The notes beneath the pieces were generated by a model. That model was not told the DNA's origin. It ran no database searches and was given only the letters and a program-made list of their open reading frames with translations. A stretch of 64,000 nucleotides of DNA from Kineosporia rhizophila (GTDB lineage: Bacteria; Actinomycetota; Actinomycetes; Actinomycetales; Kineosporiaceae). The position numbers and the translations under genes were made by a program. Below are positions 8,522 to 18,359 of the stretch, one piece after another. The DNA lies in contig NZ_JAJSOH010000002.1 in assembly GCF_021277265.1 (NCBI RefSeq), positions 620,001 through 684,000 of the forward strand. Reading direction: 5' to 3'. The stretch's first letter is position 1; each line of letters begins with the position of its first letter.

Positions 8522-9388
8522 CTAGCGTGCGGCGGCCAGGGCGGCGAACTGTTCCACGGTGAGTCGTTCGCCCCGGGTCTTCGGGTCGATCCCGGCCTTG
8601 CGCAGAGCGGCCTCGGCGGCGTCGGCCGAACCGGCCCAGCCGGCCAGGGCGGCCCGCAGGGTCTTGCGGCGCTGGGCGAAGGCCGCGTCGACGCAGGCGA
8701 ACACCTCTTCCCGGCTGACGTCGGCGACCGGGTGCGGGCGGGCGGTGAACTGCACCAGGCCCGACTCCACGTTGGGCACCGGCCAGAACACCTGCCGGGA
8801 GACCGCGCCGGCCCAGCGCACGTCGGCGTACCAGGCGGCCTTGACCGAGGGCACCCCGTAAGCCTTCTCACCCGGCCGGGCGGCCAGTCGGTCGGCCACC
8901 TCGGCCTGCACCATCACCAGCCCCGAGCGCAGGGTGGGGATGCGTTCCAGCAGGGTGAGCAGCACCGGCACGGCCACGTTGTAGGGCAGGTTGGCGACCA
9001 CGGCGGTGGGGGTGCGCCCGTCGACCTCCAGCTGGGCGGCCTGCACCAGCAGGGCGTCCGACTCGACGATGCTGAAGCGGGCGGCCACCTCGGGCGGGCA
9101 GCGGGTGGCGATCGTGGCCGGCAGCTCGGCGGCCAGCTTGGGGTCGATCTCCACCGCGACCACCTGCGCCCCGGTCTCCAGCAGGGCCAGGGTCAGCGAG
9201 CCCAGGCCCGGGCCGATCTCGGTGACCAGGTCGTCCGGGCCGATCTCGGCCAGCCGGGCGATCCGGCGCACGGTGTTGGCGTCGACCACGAAGTTCTGCC
9301 CGAGCTGCTTGGTCGGGCGGACGTCGAGCCGTCCGGCCAGCTGACGGATGTCGGCGGGGCCAAGCAGGGCCGGAGACGTCGTGGACAC
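8522..9388 (-). CDS. ksgA: 16S rRNA (adenine(1518)-N6/adenine(1519)-N6)-dimethyltransferase
   Basis: 288 residues of RsmA/KsgA, which dimethylates two adjacent adenosines near the 3' end of 16S rRNA during small-subunit maturation. [13 protein letters not shown] is the family start signature, [10 protein letters not shown] the S-adenosylmethionine loop (about 52-62) and NLPYNV the catalytic N-x-P-Y motif (about 138). I chose the GTG giving [10 protein letters not shown] because the upstream ATG of the same frame lies inside the terminator hairpin that follows rpfB. Kasugamycin resistance upon loss is known for the family. Confidence 0.95.
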   Translation of the reverse strand: MSTTSPALLGPADIRQLAGRLDVRPTKQLGQNFVVDANTVRRIARLAEIGPDDLVTEIGPGLGSLTLALLETGAQVVAVEIDPKLAAELPATIATRCPPEVAARFSIVESDALLVQAAQLEVDGRTPTAVVANLPYNVAVPVLLTLLERIPTLRSGLVMVQAEVADRLAARPGEKAYGVPSVKAAWYADVRWAGAVSRQVFWPVPNVESGLVQFTARPHPVADVSREEVFACVDAAFAQRRKTLRAALAGWAGSADAAEAALRKAGIDPKTRGERLTVEQFAALAAAR

Positions 9389-9427
9389 AGCCGCCGACCT
9401 TACCTTCCCGAGTCGGGCACCGACCAA

Positions 9428-9463
9428 AGGACGGGTGTGGGCCTCAGGGCCCACACCCGTCCT
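9428..9463 (-). terminator. Terminator hairpin after rpfB
   Basis: A perfect 15-bp inverted repeat with a 6-base loop, immediately after the rpfB stop and before ksgA. The minus strand continues with TTTGG, a short T-tract. It separates the two genes transcriptionally and rules out the longest ksgA reading. Confidence 0.8.
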
Positions 9464-9485
9464 CAGGTGGGTTGTTGCGTTGTGG

Positions 9486-10619
9486 TCAGAGCCGCTTGCC
9501 GCAGACCGGCCACTGACCGGCGCCGGCCTTGTTGTACAGAATCTGCGCCCGCTTGGTCTGCTCGGAGGCGCTGGCGTCGGCCGGGTTGCCCGAGCCGCCC
9601 ACCGACTGCCAGGTGCTCAGGCTGAACTGGTACAGCCCGTAGTAGCCGGCCGGGTTGACCGCCGAGGGGTTGCCACCGGACTCGCACTCGGCCAGCGCGG
9701 CCCAGTTCAGCCCGGAGGCGGCGCCGCCGGCGCTGCCACCGCCCGAAGAGCTGCCACCGGAGGACGTGGCCGGGCGGGCCTTGGTGCCGACCTGGACGAC
9801 CTCGGTCACCGGCTTGCGGGTGACGTCGGTGTCGATCAGCTTGCGCTTGGTGATCTTGCCGTCGGTCTTCGTGATCTGCCAGACCGACTTCTGCACGCCG
9901 TCGCGGCCCTCGGTGACCACCTTCGACTGGCCCTCGTAGAGCTTGCTGGTCTCGGTGCGGCGGGTCTTGTGCTCGACCGAACCGGTCTTGGTGACCTCGT
10001 CGCGGGTGACCCGGGCCAGCTTGACGGTCAGGCCGTCACGCAGCGGGGTGCTCGGCACCTGGGACAGCTTGTCCAGCGAGCCGACCTTCACCTTCTCGTC
10101 GGTCAGCAGGTCGGAGACCGTGGCCGCGGTGGTGGTGATCTTCTCGCGCTCGCCGTCGGCCACCAGCGTGACCGCCTTGGGCGTGGTCAGCGACATGGTC
10201 AGGCCGGCCCGGTCGATCCGGGCGGAGCGGGAGGCGGAGAGCTCGGCGCCCTCGGAACGCACCCCGAGAGCCAGCAGCGCCTTGTCCACGCTGAGCTCGG
10301 TGGTCCAGAAGGTCTTCTCTTCGCCGTCGACCGTGAGCTTCAGGGGGCGCGCGTAGCGCACGACCACGGTGTCGCCCTCGCCGACCTTGCTGTCGACGGC
10401 CGGGGCGACCAGGTCGCGCTCGCGGACCTGGATGTTCTGGTCGGCCAGGATGTCGGCCACGTCGGTGGAGAACGTGCTGATCTCGGTCGTCCGGCCGTCG
10501 ACGGAGAGGGTGATGGTCTTGTTCGCCTGGCTGTACCAGACGCTGCCGCCGACCGCTGCGGCGAGAACTGCTGCCTGCGCGATGTACCGCGCGGGTCTGC
10601 TGTGGACGAGCGAGCGCAC
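9486..10619 (-). CDS. rpfB: Resuscitation-promoting factor, RpfB type
   Basis: About 377 residues: a basic N-terminus and one membrane/signal segment ([18 protein letters not shown]), then three ubiquitin-like DUF348 repeats (KTITLSVDG..., RPLKLTVDG..., KAVTLVADG...). A G5 domain ([20 protein letters not shown]...) and a Ser/Gly linker follow. The C-terminal Rpf transglycosylase-like domain ([19 protein letters not shown]) carries the catalytic Glu in ECESGGN. RpfB cleaves peptidoglycan at the cell surface and promotes exit from dormancy. The start is uncertain: GTG at 10619 has GGAG just upstream, while GTG at 10649 would add ten residues. A terminator follows the gene. Confidence 0.93.
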   Translation of the reverse strand: MRSLVHSRPARYIAQAAVLAAAVGGSVWYSQANKTITLSVDGRTTEISTFSTDVADILADQNIQVRERDLVAPAVDSKVGEGDTVVVRYARPLKLTVDGEEKTFWTTELSVDKALLALGVRSEGAELSASRSARIDRAGLTMSLTTPKAVTLVADGEREKITTTAATVSDLLTDEKVKVGSLDKLSQVPSTPLRDGLTVKLARVTRDEVTKTGSVEHKTRRTETSKLYEGQSKVVTEGRDGVQKSVWQITKTDGKITKRKLIDTDVTRKPVTEVVQVGTKARPATSSGGSSSGGGSAGGAASGLNWAALAECESGGNPSAVNPAGYYGLYQFSLSTWQSVGGSGNPADASASEQTKRAQILYNKAGAGQWPVCGKRL

Positions 10620-10987
10620 GATGCTCCAAGCCTCGTACTCCCCGGGCACGGTCGGCGGAGGCGATCCGGAGGGTTGATCGCGGGTCCGGACCACCCTCGC
10701 GGGTGGCCCGGTTCTCCGCCGGGAGGGTCCGATCCCGGCTGTCGACCGCACACCGTAATCGAACCGCAACCGATTCCCAAGCCGAAGTTGCCGGCCCGGA
10801 TCTCGGCGCGGACCCACCCGAAACCGATCAACGCAGGTCAGGACGGCTTCTGCGCGGCTGCCCGAGGGGCGGAAAATAGTGCGCTTCAGGGCTTTCGGCG
10901 ACCCCCGAAAACGTGACACCGCGAGATGTCACGAACTCCCCCGTAGATCGTCCCGGTTGGGCTAGAGGAGCACTCGTTCACCACGGG
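10620..10987. other. Gene-free leader between tatD and rpfB
   Basis: About 340-370 bases that should contain the rpfB promoter and a long 5' leader. Long frames cross it on both strands but have no supported start or recognisable protein. Some actinobacterial rpf genes carry a c-di-AMP (ydaO) riboswitch; I looked for its conserved elements on the minus strand and did not see a convincing match. An AT-rich patch near 10875 is the best candidate -10 region but has no clear -35 partner. Confidence 0.5.
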
Positions 10988-11854
10988 TCACCACTGTCCG
11001 TAAACCGTTTCGGAGGTGGCGCTGAGAGTGGCGCACATCTCGTCCAGATCGCGGCCCAGCGTCTCGGCCATGAACCGCACCGTGAGCGGCACCAGGTAGC
11101 TGGCGTTCGGACGTCCGCGGTGGGGCATGGGAGTCAGGTAGGGGGCGTCGGTCTCGACCATCACCTGCTCCAGCGGCACCGCGGCCAGCGCCTCGCGCAG
11201 GTCGGCGGCGTTCTTGAACGTCACCGTGCCGGCGAACGACAGGTACCAGCCTCGGTCGGCGGCCAGCCGGGCCATCGCCGCATCGCCGGAAAAGCAGTGG
11301 AACACCGTCTTTTCCGGCGCCCCTTCCGATTCCAGCACCCGGATCACGTCGTCGTGCGCATCCCGGTCGTGGATCTGCAGCGCCTTGCCCAGCCGCTTGG
11401 CGAGGTCGATGTGCCGACGGAAACTCTCCTCCTGCGCAGCCCGGCCGGCCTCGTCGTCCACCCAGTAGTGGTCCAGGCCGGTCTCCCCCACCACCCGGAC
11501 ACGGGGATGCTCGGCGAGCTTCTCGATCTCGTCGAAGGCGGTCGTGAAGTCGCCCGCTGCAGCATGTTTCGTTGCTTCAGTGGGGTGCAGGGCCACACCA
11601 CCGAGCAACTGCGGGAACCGGTCCACGGCCTGCACGGTCCAGCGAGCGGCCGGAAGGTCGCAGCCGATCTGCACCATCCGCGTCACGTTCACCGAAACCG
11701 CTTGCGTGATCAGCGCTTCCACGGCCTCGAACTGCGCGACCTCACCGACGTCGGTGCCCCGCACGTGGTCGAGGTGGGTGTGGTTGTCCACCACCGGCAG
11801 CGGGAGCGCCGGCGGGACCGGGACAGGGCCGTCGTTGTTCTTCTTCTTACTCAT
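10988..11854 (-). CDS. tatD: TatD-family metal-dependent DNase
   Basis: 288 residues with a TIM-barrel amidohydrolase fold. Metal ligands are visible in order: HTHLD (near residue 22), GETGLDHYW, a His in IHDRDAHDD, HCFSGD and the Asp of ETDAPYL. Family members are Mg2+-dependent 3'-5' exonucleases used in DNA repair and turnover. I chose the ATG giving MSKKKNND; the longer frame starts inside the metG terminator hairpin. The order metG-tatD-rpfB-ksgA is conserved among actinobacteria. Confidence 0.92.
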   Translation of the reverse strand: MSKKKNNDGPVPVPPALPLPVVDNHTHLDHVRGTDVGEVAQFEAVEALITQAVSVNVTRMVQIGCDLPAARWTVQAVDRFPQLLGGVALHPTEATKHAAAGDFTTAFDEIEKLAEHPRVRVVGETGLDHYWVDDEAGRAAQEESFRRHIDLAKRLGKALQIHDRDAHDDVIRVLESEGAPEKTVFHCFSGDAAMARLAADRGWYLSFAGTVTFKNAADLREALAAVPLEQVMVETDAPYLTPMPHRGRPNASYLVPLTVRFMAETLGRDLDEMCATLSATSETVYGQW

Positions 11855-11863
11855 CAACAGACC

Positions 11864-11909
11864 AATGGGGGACGTGCGTGGGCACCAGGCCCACACATGT
11901 CCCCCATTT
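11864..11909 (-). terminator. Terminator hairpin after metG
   Basis: AATGGGGGAC and GTCCCCCATT close an approximately 19-bp stem with two positions that can pair as G-U, and an 8-base loop. It sits six bases from the metG stop and ends transcription before tatD. Confidence 0.75.
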
Positions 11910-11914
11910 GCTCC

Positions 11915-13714
11915 TTACTTGTCTTTGTCGGCCAGCCGCGCGAGCTCTTCCTCGATCACGGACTCGTCCAGCTTGCGGAAGATCGGGGTGGGCGCGGGCA
12001 CCGCCGTGCCCGGCACGATCGGCGCCGACTCCCAGGCCGCCACCGTCTCGCCGAGCTTGTAGTTGCCCATCAGCACCGGGTAGCCCTGGCCACCGTCGAG
12101 ATCCTCCACCTCACGGATCTCCGGCAGCGGGGAGACCGTGCCGGTGCCGCCCAGCGCCTCGTGCACCAGCTGCGAACTGTGCGGCAGGAACGGCGACAGC
12201 AGCACCCGGCAGTCGTTGATCGCCTGCGCCGCGACGTGCAGCACCGTCTTCATCCGCTCGAAGTCGGTCTTCTTCAGCTTCCACGGCTCGGTCTCGGACA
12301 GGTAGCGGTTGACCTCCGCCACCACCCGCATCGCCTCGGTCAGTGCGGCCTTCTGCTTGTGCGTGGCCAGCAGCTCGCCGACCGTGGCGAAACCCGCCTT
12401 CGTGGTCTCCAGCACGGCCTGGTCGATCGGCTGCAGCTCACCGGCCTCGGGGATGGCGCCCAGGTTCTTGTGGATCAGCGAGGCGGTGCGGTTGACCAGG
12501 TTGCCCCAGCCGGCGACCAGCTCGTCGTTGGTGCGGCGGACGAACTCGGCCCAGGTGAAGTCGGTGTCCTGGTTCTCCGGCCCGGCCGCGCAGATGAAGT
12601 AGCGCAGCGCGTCGGGCTGGTAGCGGGACAGGATGTCGCGCACGTAGATGACCACGCCGCGGCTGGAGGAGAACTGCTTGCCCTCCATGGTCAGGAACTC
12701 GCTGCTGACCACCTCGGTGGGCAGGTTCAGCTCACCGAACTCACCCGGCTCGCCGCCCTTGGCCCCCTTGCCCGCGTAGGCCAGCAGCTCGGCCGGCCAG
12801 ATCTGCGAGTGGAAGGTGATGTTGTCCTTGCCCATGAAGTAGTTGGACACGGCGCTGGAGTCGTTCCACCACTTGCGCCACTGCTCCGGGTCGTCGGTGC
12901 GGCGGGCCCACTCGATCGAGGCCGAGAGGTAGCCGACGACGGCGTCGAACCAGACGTACAGACGCTTGTGCGAGTTCTCTTCCCAGCCCGGCAGCGGCAC
13001 CGGGATGCCCCAGTCGATGTCCCGGGTCATCGCCCGGGGCTTCAGGTCGTCGAGCAGGTTGAGCGAGAACTTCAGGACGTTGGGACGCCAGCCCTCACGG
13101 GTGCGCAGCCAGTCGCCGAGCGCCTCGGCCAGCGCGGGCAGGTCGAGGAAGAAGTGCGTGGTCTCGACGAACTTCGGCGTCTCCCCGTTGATCCGGCTCT
13201 TCGGGTCGATCAGGTCGGACGGGTCGAGCTGGTTGCCGCAGTTGTCGCACTGGTCGCCCCGGGCCGAGGTGAACCCGCAGATCGGGCAGGTGCCCTCGAT
13301 GTACCGGTCGGGCAGGGTGCGCCCGGTGGACGGCGAGACCGCCCCGGTGGTGGTCTGCTCGATCATGTAGCCGTTGGCGTGGTCGGTGCGGAACAGCTTC
13401 TGCGCAACGGTGTAGTGGTTGCGGGTGGTGGTGCGGGTGAACAGGTCGTAGGACAGGCCGAGAGCGTGCAGGTCCTCGACGATCATGCGGTTGTAGCGGT
13501 CGGCCAGCTCGCGCGGCGACACACCCTCCTGCTCGGCCTGGACCAGGATCGGCGTGCCGTGCTCGTCGGTGCCGCTCACCATCAGCACGTCGTGACCCGC
13601 CATCCGCATGTAGCGGCTGTAGACGTCGGAGGGCACGCCGAAGCCGGCGACATGGCCGATGTGACGAGGGCCGTTGGCGTAGGGCCAAGCGACCGCGGTG
13701 AGGATCCTGGTCAT
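11915..13714 (-). CDS. metG: Methionyl-tRNA synthetase
   Basis: 599 residues of a class I synthetase that charges tRNA-Met. The HIGH motif appears as RHIGHVAG (about 15-22). The zinc knuckle has four Cys in CPICG...CDNCG (about 142-162). The KMSKS loop is the variant KQFSSSRG (about 343-350). The C-terminal part is the all-helical anticodon-binding domain; there is no appended EMAP/Trbp111 dimerisation domain, hence the shorter length. It is followed by a terminator and tatD. Confidence 0.96.
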   Translation of the reverse strand: MTRILTAVAWPYANGPRHIGHVAGFGVPSDVYSRYMRMAGHDVLMVSGTDEHGTPILVQAEQEGVSPRELADRYNRMIVEDLHALGLSYDLFTRTTTRNHYTVAQKLFRTDHANGYMIEQTTTGAVSPSTGRTLPDRYIEGTCPICGFTSARGDQCDNCGNQLDPSDLIDPKSRINGETPKFVETTHFFLDLPALAEALGDWLRTREGWRPNVLKFSLNLLDDLKPRAMTRDIDWGIPVPLPGWEENSHKRLYVWFDAVVGYLSASIEWARRTDDPEQWRKWWNDSSAVSNYFMGKDNITFHSQIWPAELLAYAGKGAKGGEPGEFGELNLPTEVVSSEFLTMEGKQFSSSRGVVIYVRDILSRYQPDALRYFICAAGPENQDTDFTWAEFVRRTNDELVAGWGNLVNRTASLIHKNLGAIPEAGELQPIDQAVLETTKAGFATVGELLATHKQKAALTEAMRVVAEVNRYLSETEPWKLKKTDFERMKTVLHVAAQAINDCRVLLSPFLPHSSQLVHEALGGTGTVSPLPEIREVEDLDGGQGYPVLMGNYKLGETVAAWESAPIVPGTAVPAPTPIFRKLDESVIEEELARLADKDK

Positions 13715-13781
13715 GCCTTAGATCTTTCCACGTCCGGCAACCCGATTTGCGCATGCCCTGACCATCGGCAGACGGGGTCTC

Positions 13782-15383
13782 TCATCTGTGTAGCGCCTGG
13801 TCGGCGAGACTCGGCAGGGTGTACGTCGTGCCTCTGCGGGTGCCGTGCTGCTCAAGCACACCCTCGGCGACCAGTCCCTGCAGAAGGGTCCGGGCAGCCA
13901 CACGATCCAGCCCGGTGAGCCGGCGCACCTTCTCGTTCGTGATCGGTCCTGCCCCCGCCGCATCCATCACCACCTGCTGGTCGGTGCGATCCGGGCCGAC
14001 CCGACCCAGGGTGTAGTAAGCCCGCCCTCGGGTTCCGTGCTGGGTCATGAGCCCGGCCTTGCAGAGCCGGCGCAGTCGTGTCCGAACATCCGTACTGTCC
14101 ACCGACAAGGCCTCTCGGGCCCGGGCATTGGTCAGACGTCCCTCACGAAGCAGGACCAGAAGCAGGCCGCGCTCCTCCGGCAGCAGGCGCCCTTCTCGTT
14201 CGTACTCCAGGAGCCAGGCTCGTTCGGTCGTGGACATCAGCCCCCGCAACGGCAGAACCACCCGGAACGAGTCACTGGATTCGCTGAATCCCGGTTCCCT
14301 GAGCATTTCCAGCCGCATCGAGTCCTGCATGATGTCGATTCCCTGCCCACTGTCCTCAGCCAGGCCGAAGCGCCGCAGCACATCGATCACCGTGTGATTG
14401 CGGGGAGACTGGGCCTGTCGGAGCGTCTCGACCGACACCGGAGGGGGCAGAGAACCGGGGCTCGTAACAACCACCTCGTTCGGGCGGATCTCGACCACCA
14501 CCGGAGATGTGTCGAGTTCGTACGATCGATGCGCGACTGCGTTGGCCAGGGCTTCGCGGACCACCCGGGCCGGAAGCCTCGGCACATCGTGGCGTCGGGC
14601 ACCGGTGATCACCATCTCGGTCCCCATCCGCTCCAGGACCATCCCCGTAGCGATCTCCACCTGCTGCTGAACCGGCCCGTCGACCGTTCGCCGAAAGACG
14701 TAGGACAGGTCCTGGTCGCTCTCGTAGACCCGGACGTCCACCGTGAACTTGGCCGCCTGGAGGGATGTGGCCGGATCGGTCAGGGTCAGCGCACCGGCCA
14801 CCGAGAGGTTTCCGGATTCGTGCAGGAGGCCGCGCTCGGACCACCGGTCCTGGGAGTCCCGCGGGTTCCAGCCGAAAGCACGGGAGACGGCCCGCACGAG
14901 TTGCGGGTCAGCATCCGCGGCGCGTACTCCAGAATCGGTCGACTCGTACCGAACAAGCGTTCGTGAAGCCAGGAGCGCCATGAGGTCTCTTCCGAACAAC
15001 GGCTGATTGTGGCCGCCGCGGCGAACCAGAACCCGCCCGTCGCTGGTCTGGGCGACCTCGTCGTTGCGCCGCTGCACCTCTACTGCCACCAGAACCCGGC
15101 CGTCGACTTGGATCTCCCGGATCGAGTAACGCCCGACGTTGTGCGCATCGGTGGCTGCGCTGTGAACCGCGTCGTCGAGACCCTGGCTTCTTCCGTGACC
15201 AACGACCTCCCGGGCATCAGTGACACCGATCAAGATGGTTCCGCCGTCGGTGTTGGACATGGCCACGAAAGCCTCTTGCAGCGGCTTACGGCCCGCACCG
15301 GTTTTCAGTTCGAGGTGCTCATGCTCGCGTTGAATGAAGAGTCGCAGGTGCTGCAGGGACACCTCATCCGGAAGTCTCTCCAT
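13782..15383 (-). CDS. AlbA/Schlafen-type ATP-binding transcriptional regulator-like protein
   Basis: 533 residues. The first 130 match the AlbA_2 / Schlafen-like divergent-AAA domain (ELKTG...LQEAFVAMSNTDGGTILIGVTD). A middle region ends in a GHKL-like segment (ANAVAHRSYELDTSPVVVEI, then SGQGIDIM), as in RecG-C-terminal-like HATPase_c_4 proteins. Two winged-helix modules follow (about 400-460 and 470-525, RLTNARAREALSVDSTDVRTRLRRL and KVRRLTGLDRVAARTLLQGL). Such proteins are annotated as regulators and often sit in accessory or defence loci; the real role is unknown. Its codons look less GC-biased than neighbouring genes, a possible sign of transfer. A long inverted repeat overlaps the region just before the ATG and could be its own operator. 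Confidence 0.75.
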   Translation of the reverse strand: MERLPDEVSLQHLRLFIQREHEHLELKTGAGRKPLQEAFVAMSNTDGGTILIGVTDAREVVGHGRSQGLDDAVHSAATDAHNVGRYSIREIQVDGRVLVAVEVQRRNDEVAQTSDGRVLVRRGGHNQPLFGRDLMALLASRTLVRYESTDSGVRAADADPQLVRAVSRAFGWNPRDSQDRWSERGLLHESGNLSVAGALTLTDPATSLQAAKFTVDVRVYESDQDLSYVFRRTVDGPVQQQVEIATGMVLERMGTEMVITGARRHDVPRLPARVVREALANAVAHRSYELDTSPVVVEIRPNEVVVTSPGSLPPPVSVETLRQAQSPRNHTVIDVLRRFGLAEDSGQGIDIMQDSMRLEMLREPGFSESSDSFRVVLPLRGLMSTTERAWLLEYEREGRLLPEERGLLLVLLREGRLTNARAREALSVDSTDVRTRLRRLCKAGLMTQHGTRGRAYYTLGRVGPDRTDQQVVMDAAGAGPITNEKVRRLTGLDRVAARTLLQGLVAEGVLEQHGTRRGTTYTLPSLADQALHR

Positions 15384-15390
15384 GGCCGCA

Positions 15391-15464
15391 GTATGAACCG
15401 ATTATGAAACTGAACTCCACTCCGATTTAGCCGGGGTCAGTTCGGATTCATAACCGGTTCATAC
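15391..15464. promoter_or_regulatory. Near-perfect 18-bp inverted repeat before the AlbA-type gene
   Basis: The left arm (15391-15408) and right arm (15447-15464) match as inverted copies at 17 of 18 positions, around the core TATGAACCG-N-TTATGAA, with 38 bases between them. The arms cover the end of the preceding gene and the region just upstream of the AlbA-type start codon. Position and symmetry suggest a regulator-binding site; an mRNA stem-loop around a weak start is an alternative. Confidence 0.6.
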
Positions 15465-18356
15465 CTGTCCTATCGCCAGGCCGGGCAGCCCCGCCGGATC
15501 GGCCGGCCCCTTGTTCGCCTCCGCCAGGATGCCGCTGAGACGCCGGGCCTCGGTGCGCAGGCGGCTGGCGCTCTTGCGGGCCGCGACCTCGGCCAGGCCG
15601 TCGACCGGGCAATGACCGAGAAGCTCGCCGGTGGCCTGGGTGTGCTGCGCGGCCTCCACCGCCAGGGCGACCACATCGGCGAGCCGGGCGAGGGGTTCGC
15701 CGGCGGGGGCCGGCAGGCACTGGGGCAGAGCTGAGGCCAGGATTGCCCAGACGGTCGGCCAGGCCCCGGCCTCGCCCAGGCCGCGTAGTGCGTCGACCAC
15801 CCGGTTGAGCTTGACCTGGCGTTCCACAGCCAGTCGGCCGAGCAGATGGCCGAGAGCCGGGGAGTCGAGTTCATCCCGGCCGAGCAGGACGGCCAGGGCC
15901 TCGGCGGCCGCCACCCGGGTCTCGGCCCGGGCCGAGTCGAGAGCGCGGCAGTACAGCAGGAGGCCGGCCGGACCGATCGGCCCGGGCACCCGGGCGTGCG
16001 CAAGAACCACTTCGTCGGCCCCCCGGTTGAGTTCGGCGAGTTCGCGATGCAGGTGTGCGGCCGTCACCTCCCGGTCGAACGGCAGGATCGCCGGCCAGCA
16101 ACTGAGCCAGGCCGTGTCGTAGAAGAACATCTTGGCCCCCGGCATGGGCAGCCTCCAGAGCCTGGCCCACGGCTGCGGCAGCTCCGCCGAGTGCGTGGGG
16201 TGAAGAACGGCCAGCAGGTCGGACCGGGACTCGTTCTTGTCGAAGTAGTGAACGGCGTAGCGGGTCTGCCGGGTCCAGAGCTGAAGACTTGTCCTGCTAC
16301 CGGCCGATCCGAGTGCGGCCAGGCCGGATGCGCTCTGCTCACCGGCAACCCGCCGGACGGCCTCCAGCACCGGGCCACGGTCGGCCGGGCGCACACGCAG
16401 GTAGGCCTGGCGCAGATCGTCGGGCCAGGGCCGGCACCCGGCCGCCTCGACCAGTCCCAGCCGGCTGAGCAGGTGTGCGGCCTCGAGAACGCCCTCGTCG
16501 GTGCTGGGCGTGGCCAGCAGCACCGGGACGGGGGACCACAGGATGCCGGCCCCGACCTCGGCAACCCTTCGCAGGATGACGTCACCGGCCCGCACGCCGT
16601 GTTTGTTCTCGAGGTGAAAGAGTTCTTCAGGAGCCACTTCCGGCTGACGGCGCAGCTCCGGAGGGCCTGCGGCGAGGGCCCGGACCGATCGCAGGCACAG
16701 GACCAGCAGGTCGAGGACGGAGGTGTATCTCACGAACTCGTCCCGGCCCGGAAGCTGGGGCTGCGGCGGGCCTTCGGGCAACCACGTCATTCTCTTCATC
16801 ATCGGGTCCAGAGCTGCCTGCAGCCGCTCCGGGTCCTGCCAGCTGAAGGCCACCAGGCCCGCGAGAAAACGCTCGACCTGCGGGAAATCGACCTGCCCGT
16901 TGCTGTCCCACCTCTGGTAGAAGATCGCCAGTTCCTCGGCCAGGATCTCTGCGTCGGCGAACAGCTCGAGGGACTGGGCCGGCTGCACAGCCGGAGGTGG
17001 GGCCGGAAGAGGCGCGGCCTCCAGAGCCGGCGGCGAGTGCTCACCGCCGGTCAGGGCTGCGGCCAGTGGACGCAGATCTGGCGCAATCGCACCGACCGCC
17101 ACCGCGAGTTCGGCCCGGGCCGGAGCAGACAGATCTGCCGCATACGGGATCAGCAGATTCAGCACCTGCTTCTGCAGCGCCGGATCCGGATGGCCGAGCC
17201 CCACAGCCACCGCGAGGATGAGAGACTCCGGCACCACGAACGCCGGCATCCCCTCCCCCGGCGCCCCTGCCCCCGGCGCCCCTGCCCCCGGCACCACAGA
17301 CTCCAGCACCCCTGCCCCCGGGGCCACAGACTCGGGCACCACGGAGCCCGGCCGTCGAAGAGCCGGCCGCAACCAGCTGAGCTGCGCCCGGAAGAGCCCC
17401 TTTTCCGGCCGTACAAGAACCGCCGTCGTGGCCTGTTCGACGACCGAGGCGTCGAGCCGGCCCACTTCGTCGAGCGCCCGCAGGCGTTGCTGGGCCACCG
17501 TGGCGACGAAAGCGGGAGCCCCGGCAATGAGGCTGACGTACTGCCCTACCCGGGAGTGCACCTCGTCGAGAGAAGGATTGAGCTGCTCGTGCAGGGCGAG
17601 CAGGCCGTGCAGATCCACCTTCCGGTCGGTGCTCTGGAGGGCACCGATACAGGCGTCGAGCAGTTCGGAACGCTCGAGCAGCGCAGGACGTCCGGGCGGC
17701 CTGTCACCGGTCAGCCGGATCAGGAGTGCTCGTAGGTCTGGACCGTCGAGCAACTGGCCGGTGCCCCGGCTCGCCAGCGCCTCCATCACCAGCGCCGACC
17801 ACTGCGGCCGGGCGCGGAGGTCGGCCTCGACCTGGCGGTGGTCCTGCAGCCAGAGCTGCACGTAGGCAACCTCTACCGGCGGCGGCCCGGGTTGGCGGAG
17901 CAGGACCTCACGGGCCAGTTCGAAGTACCAGCGGCCGCTGTCCCACCGGTCCCAGTCGCGGACCCGCCGAACCAGCTCGGCGGCGAGGCGGGGATCGTCG
18001 ATCAGCCCTCGCGCCTGAAGAACCTGGACGATCCCGGTGACCACGGCCTGTCGGGCCCGGCGGCTCGGCGCATCTACGCTGAGCCGCCGCAGCGCCCCTG
18101 GCAACCGGGCCACCGTCAGGGTGCCCGCCACCGCGACCGCCGTTGCACTCTCCGACGCCTTCGGGCGCGGGGTATCTTCCTGCCACCAGCGGGTGTGAGC
18201 CCGGACCAGGGCAGCGACCTCCGCTGCGAGCGAGCGCCTTTCGGCCTCGGCGAGATGCAGCATGATCTGAACGGTTTGCTCGACGCCACCGGAAGGCCCG
18301 CCGGAGCGCGGCCAGGGCCGGCCCTTCATGGCCTCCAGCAGATCTTGGAACTCCAT
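15459..18356 (-). CDS. Large DUF6493-like protein of unknown function
   Basis: 965 residues, soluble, rich in Leu/Ala/Arg/Trp with helix-repeat character (HEAT-like, for example VEVAYVQLWLQDHRQVEADLR and AEALAVLLGRDELDSPALGHLLGRL). No catalytic motif was seen. Length and pairing with a SWIM protein resemble the DUF6493 family as I remember it, usually found near MoxR AAA ATPases and VWA proteins. A low-complexity Val/Pro/Gly/Ala stretch (about residues 335-378) is built from repeated GAPGA and VVPES units. The ATG is four bases after the SWIM stop, so expression is coupled. Its stop codon lies inside the inverted repeat. Function is unknown. Confidence 0.65.
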   Translation of the reverse strand: MEFQDLLEAMKGRPWPRSGGPSGGVEQTVQIMLHLAEAERRSLAAEVAALVRAHTRWWQEDTPRPKASESATAVAVAGTLTVARLPGALRRLSVDAPSRRARQAVVTGIVQVLQARGLIDDPRLAAELVRRVRDWDRWDSGRWYFELAREVLLRQPGPPPVEVAYVQLWLQDHRQVEADLRARPQWSALVMEALASRGTGQLLDGPDLRALLIRLTGDRPPGRPALLERSELLDACIGALQSTDRKVDLHGLLALHEQLNPSLDEVHSRVGQYVSLIAGAPAFVATVAQQRLRALDEVGRLDASVVEQATTAVLVRPEKGLFRAQLSWLRPALRRPGSVVPESVAPGAGVLESVVPGAGAPGAGAPGEGMPAFVVPESLILAVAVGLGHPDPALQKQVLNLLIPYAADLSAPARAELAVAVGAIAPDLRPLAAALTGGEHSPPALEAAPLPAPPPAVQPAQSLELFADAEILAEELAIFYQRWDSNGQVDFPQVERFLAGLVAFSWQDPERLQAALDPMMKRMTWLPEGPPQPQLPGRDEFVRYTSVLDLLVLCLRSVRALAAGPPELRRQPEVAPEELFHLENKHGVRAGDVILRRVAEVGAGILWSPVPVLLATPSTDEGVLEAAHLLSRLGLVEAAGCRPWPDDLRQAYLRVRPADRGPVLEAVRRVAGEQSASGLAALGSAGSRTSLQLWTRQTRYAVHYFDKNESRSDLLAVLHPTHSAELPQPWARLWRLPMPGAKMFFYDTAWLSCWPAILPFDREVTAAHLHRELAELNRGADEVVLAHARVPGPIGPAGLLLYCRALDSARAETRVAAAEALAVLLGRDELDSPALGHLLGRLAVERQVKLNRVVDALRGLGEAGAWPTVWAILASALPQCLPAPAGEPLARLADVVALAVEAAQHTQATGELLGHCPVDGLAEVAARKSASRLRTEARRLSGILAEANKGPADPAGLPGLAIGQV
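17220..17350. repeat. Short tandem repeat in the 965-residue gene
   Basis: Copies of a C-rich 15-base unit (CCCCTGCCCCCGGCG and variants) are interleaved with GGCACCACAGACTC-like units. In the protein they encode GAPGA and VVPES/VLESV repeats. The frame is kept, so length change would alter only a flexible linker. Confidence 0.7.
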
Positions 18357-18359
18357 CCC

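Noticed and set aside
10620..10987. Possible c-di-AMP (ydaO) riboswitch before rpfB
   Set aside because: Looked for because some actinobacterial rpf genes carry it, but the conserved stems and sequence blocks were not found on the minus strand.
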